Source of the DNA: SVMC01 sp045601345
GTDB taxonomy: Bacteria > Bacillota > Clostridia > Oscillospirales > Oscillospiraceae
Assembly (NCBI GenBank): GCA_045601345.1
Contig: JAZRZL010000018.1
Coordinates: 26,043-90,042 of the forward strand
Direction: 5' to 3'
DNA length: 64,000 nucleotides
Positions within the stretch are counted from its first letter, which is position 1. Each line of letters opens with the position of its first letter. The notes under the pieces were generated by a model, which was not told the origin of the DNA, searched no databases, and saw nothing but the letters and a program-made list of their open reading frames with translations. Both the position numbers and the translations under genes were made by a program. This document shows, piece after piece, positions 17,386 to 26,812 of the stretch.

Positions 17386-17838
17386 ATGAAAACACAGCGT
17401 CAAGCCAAAATTTTAGATATCATTTCCACCTCCGATATTGAGACGCAGGAGCAGCTTTTGGATGCTCTGTCAAAGGCTGGCTATCGCAGTACCCAAGCTA
17501 CCATCTCCCGTGATATCAAGGAACTGCGTATCGTTAAGGAGCTGACCAACCTGGGAGCTTACCGCTATACCGCAGCGAATAAGGAATCTGGCGGCACCTT
17601 CTCAGCACGGCTCAACACCATCTTCCGTGAGTGTATCACCAGCTATGATTTTGCCCAGAATATTGTGGTCATTAAAACCATGCCGGGTCTTGCCTCTGCC
17701 GCTTGCTCTGCCATTGATTCCATGGGGTCTCCTGTGGTACTGGGCACACTGGCCGGAGATGATACTGCTTTTGTTGTTATGCGCGACAATAACGCCGCAG
17801 GTGCTTTCTGCGCAGAGATCAAGCAGTTGCTTAGTTGA
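17386..17838 (+). CDS. argR: arginine repressor ArgR
   Basis: The 150-residue protein has an N-terminal winged helix (RQAKILDIISTSDIETQEQL, STQATISRDIKELRI) and a C-terminal arginine-binding hexamerisation domain (SMGSPVVLGTLAGDDTAFVV). It regulates arginine metabolism; no arg genes are in the window. Its position before recN is conserved in Firmicutes and is not tied to arginine genes. A strong SD (AGGGAGG) precedes the ATG. Confidence 0.95.
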   Translation: MKTQRQAKILDIISTSDIETQEQLLDALSKAGYRSTQATISRDIKELRIVKELTNLGAYRYTAANKESGGTFSARLNTIFRECITSYDFAQNIVVIKTMPGLASAACSAIDSMGSPVVLGTLAGDDTAFVVMRDNNAAGAFCAEIKQLLS

Positions 17839-17856
17839 AATTAAGGGGGCAGTGCC

Positions 17857-19503
17857 GTGCTTTCCATGCTTCATATCGAAAATATTGCGGTCATTGAAGC
17901 TGCGGACATTTCCTTTGCCCCCGGCTTTAATGTCCTGACCGGCGAGACTGGCGCAGGTAAATCCATTGTCATTGATGCTATCAGTGCGATTCTGGGCGAG
18001 CGAACCTACCGCGATGTGATTCGCACCGGCGTTGCCAAAGCCTCCGTGCAGGCATTGTTCCAGCAGATTCCGCCGCTTGGCTGGTTTACAGAGCAGGGAA
18101 TTGCTTATGACAGTGAGCTGCTCATCCAGCGCGAGCTGTCTCTTGATGGCAGAAATGTTTGCAGAGTCAATGGGCGGCTGGTTAGTGTGGCACAGCTTCG
18201 CCAGCTTGGAATGCAGCTAATTAACATCCATGGGCAGCATGACTCCCAGCAGCTTTTTGATGAGGACAACCATCTGCATTATCTGGATCTGTTTGCCCAT
18301 AATGCGCCGATTCTGGAGCGGTATGTCCAAAGCTATGAGGCTGTCCTCCGTGTGAGAAAGGAAATTCAGCGGCTTTCTCTGGATGAGGGAGAAAAGCTGC
18401 GTAGAACAGAAACCTTAAAGCACCAGATTCAGGAAATTGAACGTGCGAATCTGCATTCTGGAGAAGATGACCAACTGGAGATGCGGCGAAAGCTTCTGCA
18501 AAATGCAGAAAAGTTCACCTCAGGACTTCTCAATGCCCTGCAGTGCCTATATGGCGATGAGGACAGCAACGGTGCATCTGTCTTGATTGCGGATGCGGAA
18601 TATGCCCTGCAAAAAATTGCCAGATTTGATGAGCGAATCGAAAAGCTCCATGGTGCGGTCTCGGAGCTTTCCTCTATGGCACAGGATGTCTGTGAGGAAT
18701 TGATTGATTTGAAGGATACTGCTGCCTTCTCTCCTGAGGAGTTGGATGAGCTGGAAGGCCGATTGGACATTATCCATCGACTGAAAAGAAAATACGGCGC
18801 AAGCTGTGATGATATTCTTGCATATCTTGAAAACGCAAAAAAAGAGCTGGACGAAATTCAGTTCTCCGATGAGCGCCTTCATAAGCTGGAGCAGCAGCTC
18901 AAAACTTTGGAGACAACAGCTGTCCATAACGCTGCACTTCTCCACGACAGCCGCACACAGGCAGCCAAGATGCTTGAAAAACGTATTCGTGAGGAGCTTT
19001 CTCAGTTGGATATGCCCCGGATACAATTCCAATGTGCTTTTTCGGAAATTCCTCTTAGTCCTACTGGCATGGATCAGGCCGCTTTTTTGATGTCTGCCAA
19101 CGCAGGCGAGGCGCTCAAGCCTATGAGCAAGGTTGCCTCCGGCGGCGAGCTGGCACGAATTATGCTGGCTATGAAAAATGTTCTGGCAGAAGAGGACGCT
19201 GTTCCAACCCTGATTTTTGACGAGGTCGATGCCGGTGTCTCGGGTAGAGCTGCCCAAAAGGTGGCTGTGAAGCTGAAAAGCGTGGCAGAGAAGAAACAAG
19301 TGCTTTGCGTGACCCATCTTCCCCAGATTGCAGCGCAGGCTGATTTACATTTGCTCATCGCCAAATCAGAACGCGATGGCAGAACCTTCACTACAGTTAC
19401 CCCACTTGACCGTGCGGGTCGTATTGATGAGCTATCCCGCATCATCGGCGGTGAAACCATTTCTGAAACCACACGGCAAAGCGCAGCGGAAATGCTTTCT
19501 TGA
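17857..19503 (+). CDS. recN: DNA repair protein RecN
   Basis: RecN is an SMC-like ATPase that acts early at double-strand breaks. The 548-residue protein has Walker A GETGAGKS (29-36), a long coiled-coil middle, and the C-terminal half with ASGGELARIMLAMK and the Walker B TLIFDEVDAGVSG. I chose the GTG at 17857, which follows a GGGGGC site and yields the standard N-terminus MLSMLHIENIAVIE. It ends the ole-oapA-dxs-tlyA-nadK-argR operon. Confidence 0.94.
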   Translation: MLSMLHIENIAVIEAADISFAPGFNVLTGETGAGKSIVIDAISAILGERTYRDVIRTGVAKASVQALFQQIPPLGWFTEQGIAYDSELLIQRELSLDGRNVCRVNGRLVSVAQLRQLGMQLINIHGQHDSQQLFDEDNHLHYLDLFAHNAPILERYVQSYEAVLRVRKEIQRLSLDEGEKLRRTETLKHQIQEIERANLHSGEDDQLEMRRKLLQNAEKFTSGLLNALQCLYGDEDSNGASVLIADAEYALQKIARFDERIEKLHGAVSELSSMAQDVCEELIDLKDTAAFSPEELDELEGRLDIIHRLKRKYGASCDDILAYLENAKKELDEIQFSDERLHKLEQQLKTLETTAVHNAALLHDSRTQAAKMLEKRIREELSQLDMPRIQFQCAFSEIPLSPTGMDQAAFLMSANAGEALKPMSKVASGGELARIMLAMKNVLAEEDAVPTLIFDEVDAGVSGRAAQKVAVKLKSVAEKKQVLCVTHLPQIAAQADLHLLIAKSERDGRTFTTVTPLDRAGRIDELSRIIGGETISETTRQSAAEMLS

Positions 19504-19580
19504 AATTCATTGACTTATTCAATTTTATCTGCTAATATAGCTATATTCTCCCATTCAACGGCAGAGTTGATAAAAAATTT

Positions 19581-19615
19581 GCCCTTTGTCCGATCAGGGC
19601 AGAGGGCTTTGTTTT
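19581..19615 (+). terminator. terminator between recN and tyrS
   Basis: GCCCTTTGTCC (19581-19591) pairs with GGGCAGAGGGC (19597-19607) using two G-U pairs, followed by TTTGTTTT. No T-box features are visible in this leader. Confidence 0.6.
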
Positions 19616-19644
19616 GGAAATAAAATTTAAGGAGTAACGATACA

Positions 19645-20868
19645 ATGGAAATCTATGAAGAACTGGTTGCTCGCGGCTTAATCGCACAGGTTACCAATGA
19701 GGAAGAAATCCGCAATATGGTCAATAACGGTAAAGCCGTTTTCTATATTGGCTTTGATCCTACGGCAGATTCTTTACACGTTGGCCATTTCATGGCACTT
19801 TGTCTGATGAAGCGCCTCCAGCAAGCCGGCAACAAGCCCATTGCCCTCATTGGCGGCGGTACAGCTATGATTGGCGATCCCTCCGGCCGTACCGATATGC
19901 GCTCTATGATGACCAGAGAAACCATTGCCCACAACTGCGAATGCTTCAAGAAGCAGATGTCTAAGTTTATTGAGTTCGGTGAAGATAAGGCCATCATGGT
20001 CAACAATGCCGATTGGCTGATGGATCTGAATTATATCGAAGTTCTCCGCGAGGTTGGTGCCTGTTTCTCTGTAAATAATATGCTTCGTGCCGAGTGCTAC
20101 AAGCAGCGTATGGAAAAGGGTCTGAGCTTTCTGGAATTCAACTATATGATCATGCAGTCCTATGATTTCTATCATATGTATCAAACTCTTGGCTGCAATA
20201 TGCAGTTTGGCGGCAATGACCAGTGGTCTAATATGCTTGGCGGTACGGAACTTATCCGCCGCAAGCTGGGTAAGGTTGCCCACGCCATGACCATCAATCT
20301 GCTTCTCAATTCCGAAGGTAAGAAGATGGGCAAGACCGCTAAGGGCGCTGTCTGGCTTGATCCCAATAAGACCTCTCCCTTTGATTTCTATCAGTACTGG
20401 CGCAATGTGGACGATGCTGATGTTCTCAAGTGCATCCGTATGCTGACCTTCCTGCCTCTGGAAGAGATCGACAAGATGGATGCATGGGAAGGCAGCCAGC
20501 TGAATACTGCCAAGGAAATTCTCGCCTATGAGCTGACAAAGCTCATCCACGGTGAGGAGGAAGCTGAAAAAGCCCAGAAGGCAGCCAAAGCCCTCTTTGC
20601 CGCAGGCAGCGATGATGCAAATATGCCCACCACAGAATTGACGGAAGATCTTTTGACCGATGGCAGTATCGGCATCATTGAGCTTTTGGTTGCCTGCAAG
20701 CTGGCACCCAGTAAGGGAGAAGCCCGCCGTCTCATTCAGCAGGGTGGTATTGTTGTGAATGATAAGAAGATTGGTGCTATTGACGCTGTATTTTCTCGTG
20801 ATGCACTTGTACAGGGTCTAAAGATCCGCAAGGGCAAGAAGGTTTTCCATAAGGCAATTTTGCCATAA
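19645..20868 (+). CDS. tyrS: tyrosine--tRNA ligase
   Basis: The 407-residue class I synthetase has the HIGH-type motif HVGH (45-48), the tyrosine pocket GGNDQWSNMLGG, the KMSKS-type loop KKMGKTAKGAVW and a C-terminal S4 domain. The KMGKT form and the overall length place it in the TyrZ-like branch more than the classic Bacillus TyrS branch. A strong SD (AAGGAGTAA) precedes the ATG. It is monocistronic between two terminators. Confidence 0.95.
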   Translation: MEIYEELVARGLIAQVTNEEEIRNMVNNGKAVFYIGFDPTADSLHVGHFMALCLMKRLQQAGNKPIALIGGGTAMIGDPSGRTDMRSMMTRETIAHNCECFKKQMSKFIEFGEDKAIMVNNADWLMDLNYIEVLREVGACFSVNNMLRAECYKQRMEKGLSFLEFNYMIMQSYDFYHMYQTLGCNMQFGGNDQWSNMLGGTELIRRKLGKVAHAMTINLLLNSEGKKMGKTAKGAVWLDPNKTSPFDFYQYWRNVDDADVLKCIRMLTFLPLEEIDKMDAWEGSQLNTAKEILAYELTKLIHGEEEAEKAQKAAKALFAAGSDDANMPTTELTEDLLTDGSIGIIELLVACKLAPSKGEARRLIQQGGIVVNDKKIGAIDAVFSRDALVQGLKIRKGKKVFHKAILP

Positions 20869-20897
20869 TCCATCCACCGCCTGTTTACGGCATGAAA

Positions 20898-20948
20898 AAA
20901 GGAGGCTGTCTCAAAATGCGAAAACGGCATTTTGAGACAGCCTCCTTT
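20898..20948. terminator. 22-bp perfect bidirectional terminator hairpin
   Basis: The arms 20898-20919 and 20927-20948 are perfectly complementary around the loop GAAAACG, with A and T runs at the ends. It serves tyrS on the plus strand and the tRNA-Ala gene on the minus strand. Confidence 0.85.
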
Positions 20949-20949
20949 G

Positions 20950-21025
20950 TGGTGGACCTGAAGGGACTCGAACCCTCGACCTCTCGGATGCGAACCGAAC
21001 GCTCTCCCAGCTGAGCTACAGGCCC
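20950..21025 (-). tRNA. tRNA-Ala (anticodon CGC)
   Basis: The minus strand folds as a 76-nt tRNA with encoded CCA. The acceptor GGGCCTG pairs with CAGGTCC and contains the G3-U70 pair that marks alanine tRNAs. The anticodon arm TTCGG/CCGAG encloses the loop TTCGCAT, giving the anticodon CGC, which reads GCG. D arm AGCTCAGCTGGGAGAGC and T arm with GGTTCGAGTCC are standard. Confidence 0.95.
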
Positions 21026-21390
21026 GAATATAATATAGACCCCAAAGCACATAAACTGCCTTGAAAAGACACCCTATTAAGCTAATGGCTTATAGCAACT
21101 TTATAAATTCTACTCATAATTTGTGGATTTGTCAAGTATTTTTCGCTTTCGAGAATGGCAAACGCATGAAAAAGTTGACATAATAAAAAATGAGAGGAAA
21201 TCATACCGAAAGCTTGAGCCTACTGACCTAGCAGAATTATATTATGGGTATTCAAGAGTGGGTGATATTACCAGAGAACATCGGAAATATGCGCAAAATT
21301 TTATTATATAAGGCATGATTCTAATGATATAGGCAACTGATTATCGCAATAAATGTTTAACCTGTTATTGCAATTTAGTATTCTTTTTGG
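21026..21390. other. AT-rich intergenic region without a supported gene
   Basis: About 365 bases between tRNA-Ala and the yifB promoter. A 62-codon GTG-started frame at 21123-21311 has no ribosome site and no recognisable family. An inverted ATTGCAAT-like pair lies near 21345-21373. I see no RNA gene here. Confidence 0.4.
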
Positions 21391-21419
21391 TTGTTTTTTT
21401 GAGAAAAATGTTATATAAT
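21391..21419 (+). promoter_or_regulatory. promoter of the yifB-thiI-pncC unit
   Basis: TTGTTT (21391-21396), a 17-base spacer and a perfect TATAAT (21414-21419) lie 47 bases before the yifB ATG. Confidence 0.6.
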
Positions 21420-21465
21420 ATATGATAATAAAGTTGTAGAAATGCAGAGATAGGGAGGCGGTAAG

Positions 21466-22983
21466 ATGATTTGCAATGTATATTCTCTTGGTCTGAGCGG
21501 GATCAGCGGTTATGAGGTTTTGGTGGAATGTTTTATCACCAATGGTTTGCCTGCCTTCGAGATTGTTGGTTTGCCGGATGCCGCAGTGAAGGAAGCCAGA
21601 GAGCGTGTACGGGCGGCGATCAAGAATTCTGGCTACAAATTTCCCGTCAGCCGGATCACCTGCAACCTTGCTCCCGCAGGAACAAAAAAATCTGGCACTG
21701 TCTATGACCTTCCCATTTTGCTCGGTATTCTCTCTGCAACCCAGCTATGTAGGCTCCCAAAGGAAAAGTGTGCATTCCTTGGTGAATTGAGCCTGGATGG
21801 CGCTGTCCGTTCTGTGCCGGGTGTCCTGCCTATGGCACTTGCAGCGAAGGAATGCGGGTTCCAATCGCTTTATGTCCCTGCGGATAATGCGCCTGAGGCA
21901 ACACTTGCTGAGGGTTTGACGGTTTACCCGGTGAAGAATGTCTCACAACTGATTGCACATCTGCGCGGGGAGCTTCCCATTACACCGCAGGCACCGTGGC
22001 AGCCGACAGAAAGACCTCATCCGCTTCTGGATTACTGCGATGTCAAGGGGCAGGAAAACGCCAAGCGGGCACTGGAGGTTGCGGCGGCGGGAAGCCATAA
22101 TATTCTTCTTGTAGGACCTCCCGGCTCTGGCAAGAGTATGCTATCCAAACGGCTTCCGTCCATTTTGCCGGATATGACAAGGGAAGAGGCACTGGAGGCA
22201 ACGAAAATCCGCTCCGTACTTGGTCTTCTTCCGGCAGATGATCCTCTGGTTCGTCAGCGTCCGTTCCGAAGTCCGCATCATACCATTTCTTCCGCAGGCT
22301 TAGCTGGCGGCGGCTCCCATCCGCGTCCGGGTGAGGTTTCGCTTGCACATAAGGGTGTCCTGTTTTTGGATGAGCTGCCGGAGTTCCGAAAGGAAACGCT
22401 GGAGGTTCTGCGCCAGCCGCTGGAGGATGGTATTGTGACCATTTCCCGTGTCAACGGTGCTGTGAGCTATCCCAGCGAAATTATGCTGGTGTGTGCCATG
22501 AATCCTTGCAAATGCGGCTGGTATGGCGATCCCAGCGGACGCTGTACTTGCTCCAAAGCATCGGTAGATGCTTATCTCAGCCGCATCTCTGGGCCGCTGC
22601 TTGACAGAATTGATATGATTGTTGAGGTTGCCTCGGTGGACTTTGAAAATCTGCGCCGCAGAACACCGGCAGAATCCTCTGCAGAAATAAAAAAGCGAGT
22701 GGATGCGGCAAGATATCGTCAGCAGGTACGCTTCGGTGAATCTGACACCCAATGCAATGCCCGCATGACTCCTGCACAAATGCGCACCTTATGCGTTCTT
22801 GATGAACCGTGTACGCAGCTTATGAAGGAGGCCTTTGATGCACTGGGGCTGACAGCCAGAAGCTATGATCGTATTTTAAGAGTTGCTCGAACCATCGCTG
22901 ATCTGGACAATAGCGATGAAATTCAACCGGCACATATTGCCGAAGCCATACGATACCGCTCCTTCCAGTTGGGAGAATCATAA
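21466..22983 (+). CDS. YifB/ComM-family magnesium-chelatase-like AAA+ ATPase
   Basis: The 505-residue protein has an N-terminal Lon-protease-like domain (FEIVGLPDAAVKEARERVRA), a central AAA+ domain with Walker A GPPGSGKSML and Walker B VLFLDELPEF, a cysteine cluster CNPCKCGWYGDPSGRCTC-like region around residue 345, and a C-terminal Mg-chelatase domain. ComM, a relative, is a helicase promoting branch migration during natural transformation; a similar role here is inference. SD AGGGAGG precedes the ATG. Confidence 0.9.
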   Translation: MICNVYSLGLSGISGYEVLVECFITNGLPAFEIVGLPDAAVKEARERVRAAIKNSGYKFPVSRITCNLAPAGTKKSGTVYDLPILLGILSATQLCRLPKEKCAFLGELSLDGAVRSVPGVLPMALAAKECGFQSLYVPADNAPEATLAEGLTVYPVKNVSQLIAHLRGELPITPQAPWQPTERPHPLLDYCDVKGQENAKRALEVAAAGSHNILLVGPPGSGKSMLSKRLPSILPDMTREEALEATKIRSVLGLLPADDPLVRQRPFRSPHHTISSAGLAGGGSHPRPGEVSLAHKGVLFLDELPEFRKETLEVLRQPLEDGIVTISRVNGAVSYPSEIMLVCAMNPCKCGWYGDPSGRCTCSKASVDAYLSRISGPLLDRIDMIVEVASVDFENLRRRTPAESSAEIKKRVDAARYRQQVRFGESDTQCNARMTPAQMRTLCVLDEPCTQLMKEAFDALGLTARSYDRILRVARTIADLDNSDEIQPAHIAEAIRYRSFQLGES

Positions 22984-23000
22984 TAATAGGAGTAAATACA

Positions 23001-24176
23001 ATGGAACATTTTTTGCTGAAGCTGGGCGAAATTGTCCTGAAGGGACAAAATCGCTGGCAGTTTGAAAATAAGTTGAAGCAGAACGTTAACCGTAGAATGC
23101 GTCCCTTTGGAGACTTTAAGGTTTCTATCATCCAGTCTACCGTCTTTGTAGAACCAATGAACGATATGTGTGATATGGACAGCGCATGGGATGCTTGCCA
23201 CTATATTTTTGGTGTTGTGTCCCTGTGCCGCTGCAGAGCGTGCGATAAAAATTTGGATGCTATTTATGATGCGGTTGTAGAATACCTTGAAGATGATATT
23301 CTGGGTGCGAAAAGCTTTAAGGTGGAGTCCAAGCGTTCGGATAAGCGCTTTCCTCTGAACTCTATCCAAATTTCTCAGGAGATCGGCGGTCGCATTGCAG
23401 AGCGTTTTCCCCATCTCAAGGTGGATGTGCATAACCCGGAATACACTGTCCATGTGGAGATTCGAGATCAGGCGGCCTATGTCCATGGACCTGCTGAACC
23501 GGGTGCGGGCGGCCTTCCTACCGGTGTTGGTGGTCGGGCAGCAGTATTGTTGTCGGGCGGCATTGACTCCCCGGTGGCAGGCTATATGATGGCCAAACGC
23601 GGCGTGGAGCTGGAGTGCATCCATTTCTTCTCTTATCCATATACCTCCGAGCTTGCAAAGGATAAGGTTCTGGAGCTGGCTCGCCTGATGACCCGCTACT
23701 GTGGCCGAATGACAGTGAATATTGTAAGCTTTACCGAAATTCAGGAGGCCATCCGCGATAACTGCCCAGAGGAATATTTTACACTGATTATGCGCCGTTT
23801 TATGATGGAGATTTCCGAGCGAATTGCCAGAGACCATGGCTGCGGCTGCTTAGTCACTGGCGAAAATCTGGGGCAGGTGGCAAGCCAGACCATGGAGGCC
23901 ATGGCAGTGACCGGCGCGGCGGTGAACCTTCCAATTTTCCATCCCCTGATCGGCATGGATAAGGAAGAAATTGTTACCATTGCCCGCCGGATTGGCACGA
24001 TGGAAACCTCTATCTTGCCCTATGAGGACTGCTGCACCGTTTTCACCCCCAAGCATCCCCGCACAAAGCCTACACTGGAGCACGTATTGAAGGCCGAAGC
24101 GAAGCTTGACAGAGAAGCGCTGATCTGGCGTGCTTTGGAAAAAACAGAACTAAAGAAGGTGCGCTATCATGGATGA
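23001..24176 (+). CDS. thiI: tRNA 4-thiouridine synthetase ThiI
   Basis: ThiI adenylates U8 of tRNA and installs sulphur to make 4-thiouridine. The 391-residue protein has an N-terminal ferredoxin-like plus THUMP region and a PP-loop SGGIDSPVAGYMMAKRG near residues 184-200. It ends without the rhodanese domain found in enteric ThiI, as usual in Firmicutes, where a dedicated NifS-type desulfurase supplies sulphur; none is adjacent. SD ATAGGAGTAA precedes the ATG. It overlaps the next gene by 8 bases. Confidence 0.94.
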   Translation: MEHFLLKLGEIVLKGQNRWQFENKLKQNVNRRMRPFGDFKVSIIQSTVFVEPMNDMCDMDSAWDACHYIFGVVSLCRCRACDKNLDAIYDAVVEYLEDDILGAKSFKVESKRSDKRFPLNSIQISQEIGGRIAERFPHLKVDVHNPEYTVHVEIRDQAAYVHGPAEPGAGGLPTGVGGRAAVLLSGGIDSPVAGYMMAKRGVELECIHFFSYPYTSELAKDKVLELARLMTRYCGRMTVNIVSFTEIQEAIRDNCPEEYFTLIMRRFMMEISERIARDHGCGCLVTGENLGQVASQTMEAMAVTGAAVNLPIFHPLIGMDKEEIVTIARRIGTMETSILPYEDCCTVFTPKHPRTKPTLEHVLKAEAKLDREALIWRALEKTELKKVRYHG

Positions 24177-24639
24177 GGCCAAATTTGCACTAAATCTTTT
24201 AAAACAGAAAGAAAAATCTGTTGCAACAGCGGAATCCTGTACCGGCGGTATGCTGGGAGAGCTGCTTACTAGTATTCCCGGCAGCTCGGCAGTCTATCCC
24301 GGCGGCGTGATTGCCTATTGCAATGAGATCAAGCAGCAGGTACTTGGTGTAGATGGTGCGCTTCTGCAAAAGTCTGGTGCAGTGTGTGCCCCGGTAGCTG
24401 CACAGATGGCAGAAGGTGTCCGCAAGCTTCTGGGAGCAGATTACGGCATTTCCGCCACCGGCGTTGCTGGCCCCGGTGCAGATGCGTGCGGAAACCCAGA
24501 AGGCCTTGTCTATATTGCTGTAGCAGGGGAGCGGAATACCACTGTGCAGGAGCTGCACCTTTCCGGCAGCCGGGAAATGATCCGCAGACAGGCATCACAG
24601 TTTGTATTTATTATGCTGATTGATGCACTGGAGGCATAA
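24169..24639 (+). CDS. pncC: CinA C-terminal-type nicotinamide-nucleotide amidase
   Basis: The 156-residue protein matches the stand-alone CinA C-terminal domain (PncC) with SVATAESCTGGMLGELLT, PGSSAVYPGGVIAY, and the ATGVAGPGADACGNPEG loop. PncC hydrolyses nicotinamide mononucleotide to nicotinate mononucleotide and ammonia in NAD recycling. It is coupled to thiI by overlap and ends at a terminator. Confidence 0.92.
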   Translation: MDEAKFALNLLKQKEKSVATAESCTGGMLGELLTSIPGSSAVYPGGVIAYCNEIKQQVLGVDGALLQKSGAVCAPVAAQMAEGVRKLLGADYGISATGVAGPGADACGNPEGLVYIAVAGERNTTVQELHLSGSREMIRRQASQFVFIMLIDALEA

Positions 24640-24657
24640 TAAAGACCAATAGGTGTC

Positions 24658-24695
24658 AAAAACCGAGAAGAACGCTTTTGTTCTCCTCGGTTTTT
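24658..24695. terminator. bidirectional terminator between pncC and the PstS-like gene
   Basis: Arms 24658-24673 and 24680-24695 read AAAAACCGAGAAGAAC and GTTCTCCTCGGTTTTT with one mismatch and a 6-base loop. The A and T runs allow termination from both sides. Confidence 0.85.
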
Positions 24696-24696
24696 C

Positions 24697-25950
24697 TTAT
24701 CCGATCAATGGATTATATCCAGTTTTTTCCACAAGCGCTTGTCCCTGAGAACCCTGAATCCAAGCAAGAAGTGCTTTTGTGTTGTCATCTGCATCGCTGC
24801 GTGTCACAGCGTAGAATTCACTGGCAACAGGGTAGGAGCCATCGGCAATGCTTTCCTTTGAGGGATAAACGCCATTCAGGCTTAACAATTTGATCTGACC
24901 GTTCTTTACCATTTCCGTCGAGTAAAAACGGAAAGAATAGCCGATTGCGTTTTTATAATTCTTATAATCGGCAACCTGCGTTAATATTCCTTCCATAAAG
25001 GTAACGGTTTGCGTGATTTCCGCTTCCATAATCGGAATATCGCCCATCATACGCTGCAAGGCACTCTGACTGCCGCTGCCCTCTTCCCGCTGGAAGGGGC
25101 GAATGGAACCGAAATTTTTTACACCAAGCGCCTCCCATTTGGTGATGCTGCCGGAATAGATGCCTTGAATCTGCTCAACGCTGAGATTTTCTATCGGGTT
25201 TTTACTGTTGACAAAGAAAACGAAGGCTTCTTTACCAATGGGTGTAAAAGTGAGGGAGACACCTGCGCGTTTTGCAGCTTCCTCTTGCTCCTGAGAGGGG
25301 GCAGCGACAAAGATAATATCTGTGTCCCCCCGAATGATGCTTTCATAGGCGTTGCTTGTGGTCGTGCAGATCACCGGGACATCTTCCTTGTATGGGTAGC
25401 CAATGCTTTCCTTTGGATAAACTGCATTGGCAAAGGCGGCATATACCGGGTAGAGCGCCGTAGCACCATCCATGCGGGGAAGATCGTCTTTTAATGTCAG
25501 GGTAGATTCCTCATCCAGTGTCGCTACAAGAGAATTTTCTGCTCCCGGATAATACCGATTCAGTGTTTCATATTCATCGGTACTGACTGTAGGAATTGCC
25601 TTTTCTCTGGCCTCAAGCAGATAAGTACCACCGATGCCGACCAGCATCGAAAGAGGCAACAGGCAGCAGAGCAGCCGGATGGATTTCTTTTTCATACCAC
25701 ACCAGATAGGGAGCACAACAGAAACAGCCATTGCTGCCCAGAAACCATAGAAAAACACGCGGGATAATATTTTCTGATACGTAATTTCTTCAATAAAAAT
25801 GAGTCTTAGCAGGGCTGCATCAATGAAACAGCAAATCAGCACCAAAACAGTAAAAACAATTCTCCATTTAAAAGATAGTTGTCCAGCGAAATTACAAATA
25901 AAAAGCACAAATGGGAGAAGAATGGAGATTTGAAAAATCAGAATAGTCAT
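24697..25950 (-). CDS. membrane-anchored PstS-like solute-binding protein
   Basis: The 417-residue protein has four N-terminal membrane helices (about residues 2-22, 28-50, 65-85 and 92-112) followed by a periplasmic-binding-protein domain of the phosphate PstS type (FVFFVNSKNPIENLSVEQIQ, GIYSGSITKWEALG, RPFQREEGSGSQSAL). PstS proteins are normally lipoproteins partnered with PstCAB; no transporter genes are near. Cotranscription with rsmI suggests a sensing or accessory role, which is inference. The ligand is unproven. Confidence 0.75.
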   Translation of the reverse strand: MTILIFQISILLPFVLFICNFAGQLSFKWRIVFTVLVLICCFIDAALLRLIFIEEITYQKILSRVFFYGFWAAMAVSVVLPIWCGMKKKSIRLLCCLLPLSMLVGIGGTYLLEAREKAIPTVSTDEYETLNRYYPGAENSLVATLDEESTLTLKDDLPRMDGATALYPVYAAFANAVYPKESIGYPYKEDVPVICTTTSNAYESIIRGDTDIIFVAAPSQEQEEAAKRAGVSLTFTPIGKEAFVFFVNSKNPIENLSVEQIQGIYSGSITKWEALGVKNFGSIRPFQREEGSGSQSALQRMMGDIPIMEAEITQTVTFMEGILTQVADYKNYKNAIGYSFRFYSTEMVKNGQIKLLSLNGVYPSKESIADGSYPVASEFYAVTRSDADDNTKALLAWIQGSQGQALVEKTGYNPLIG

Positions 25951-25968
25951 TATATTTTCCTTATATTT

Positions 25969-26796
25969 TTATTCTGTGATAGACGCATCATAAAGCAGAT
26001 TCTTTTTGATTCCGGTCTGTGCGGCAATCTCTTTCGCTGCATCCTTTCGGGAGACACCCTCTGCGATGCGCACAGCCATCAGTTCAAGCGCATGAGCAAG
26101 ATCAGGCTGTACATCTTCTTCCGGTGCACCATCTACGACCAGCACGAATTCTCCTCTTGGCGGCGTTTGCTGATAATGGGCAATTGCTTCGCCCAAAGTG
26201 GTTCTGTAGTATTCCTCATGGAGCTTGGTCAGCTCACGGCAGAGGCAAATGCGGCGGGAAGAGCCAAAGGCTTCCGCCAGAGCTTCCAATGTGATGCCAA
26301 GGCGGTGCGGCGCTTCATAAAAAATCATAGTGCGCTGTTCTTTTTTGAGCGAATCCAAATGCTGTGTCCGTTCTTTTTTTACTGTGGATAAAAAGCCCTC
26401 AAAGCAAAAGCGTTTTGTGGGCAGGGAGGAGGCAGACAGTGCCGTGACCAGCGCACAGGGGCCGGGGATAGCAAACACAGGAATATCGGCATCTGCGCAA
26501 AGCCGCACCAGATCTTCTCCCGGGTCGGAAATGGCAGGGGAACCTGCATCGGTGACCAGAGCACAGCTTTCGCCATTTTGCAGCCGCTCCAGAATTTTGG
26601 GGCCGCTTGTTTTCATATTATGCTCGTGATAGCTCACAAGCTCTTTTTTGATTTCCAGATGATTCAGCAGCTTGATGGATACGCGGGTATCCTCTGCGGC
26701 AATAAAATCTGCCTGAGAAAGAGTTTCCCGGCAGCGCTGGGAGATATCACCCAGATTGCCGATGGGCGTGGGGACAAGATATAGGGTACCGGACAT
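25969..26796 (-). CDS. rsmI: 16S rRNA cytidine-1402 2'-O-methyltransferase
   Basis: RsmI methylates the ribose of C1402 in the 16S rRNA decoding centre. The 275-residue tetrapyrrole-methylase-fold protein has LYLVPTPIGNLGDIS at the start, AAEDTRVSIKLLNHL, VTDAGSPAISDPGEDLVR and the PGPCALVTALSASSLPT loop. It lies between a tRNA methyltransferase-like gene and the PstS-like gene on the same strand with short gaps. Confidence 0.95.
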   Translation of the reverse strand: MSGTLYLVPTPIGNLGDISQRCRETLSQADFIAAEDTRVSIKLLNHLEIKKELVSYHEHNMKTSGPKILERLQNGESCALVTDAGSPAISDPGEDLVRLCADADIPVFAIPGPCALVTALSASSLPTKRFCFEGFLSTVKKERTQHLDSLKKEQRTMIFYEAPHRLGITLEALAEAFGSSRRICLCRELTKLHEEYYRTTLGEAIAHYQQTPPRGEFVLVVDGAPEEDVQPDLAHALELMAVRIAEGVSRKDAAKEIAAQTGIKKNLLYDASITE

Positions 26797-26812
26797 GGAT
26801 TCCTCCTGTTGT

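Noticed and set aside
19504..19644. Possible T-box leader before tyrS
   Set aside because: The T-box antiterminator motif and specifier stem are absent; the hairpin fits a simple terminator.
21123..21311. A 62-codon plus-strand frame with a GTG start
   Set aside because: There is no ribosome site or family resemblance and the region is AT-rich intergenic DNA.
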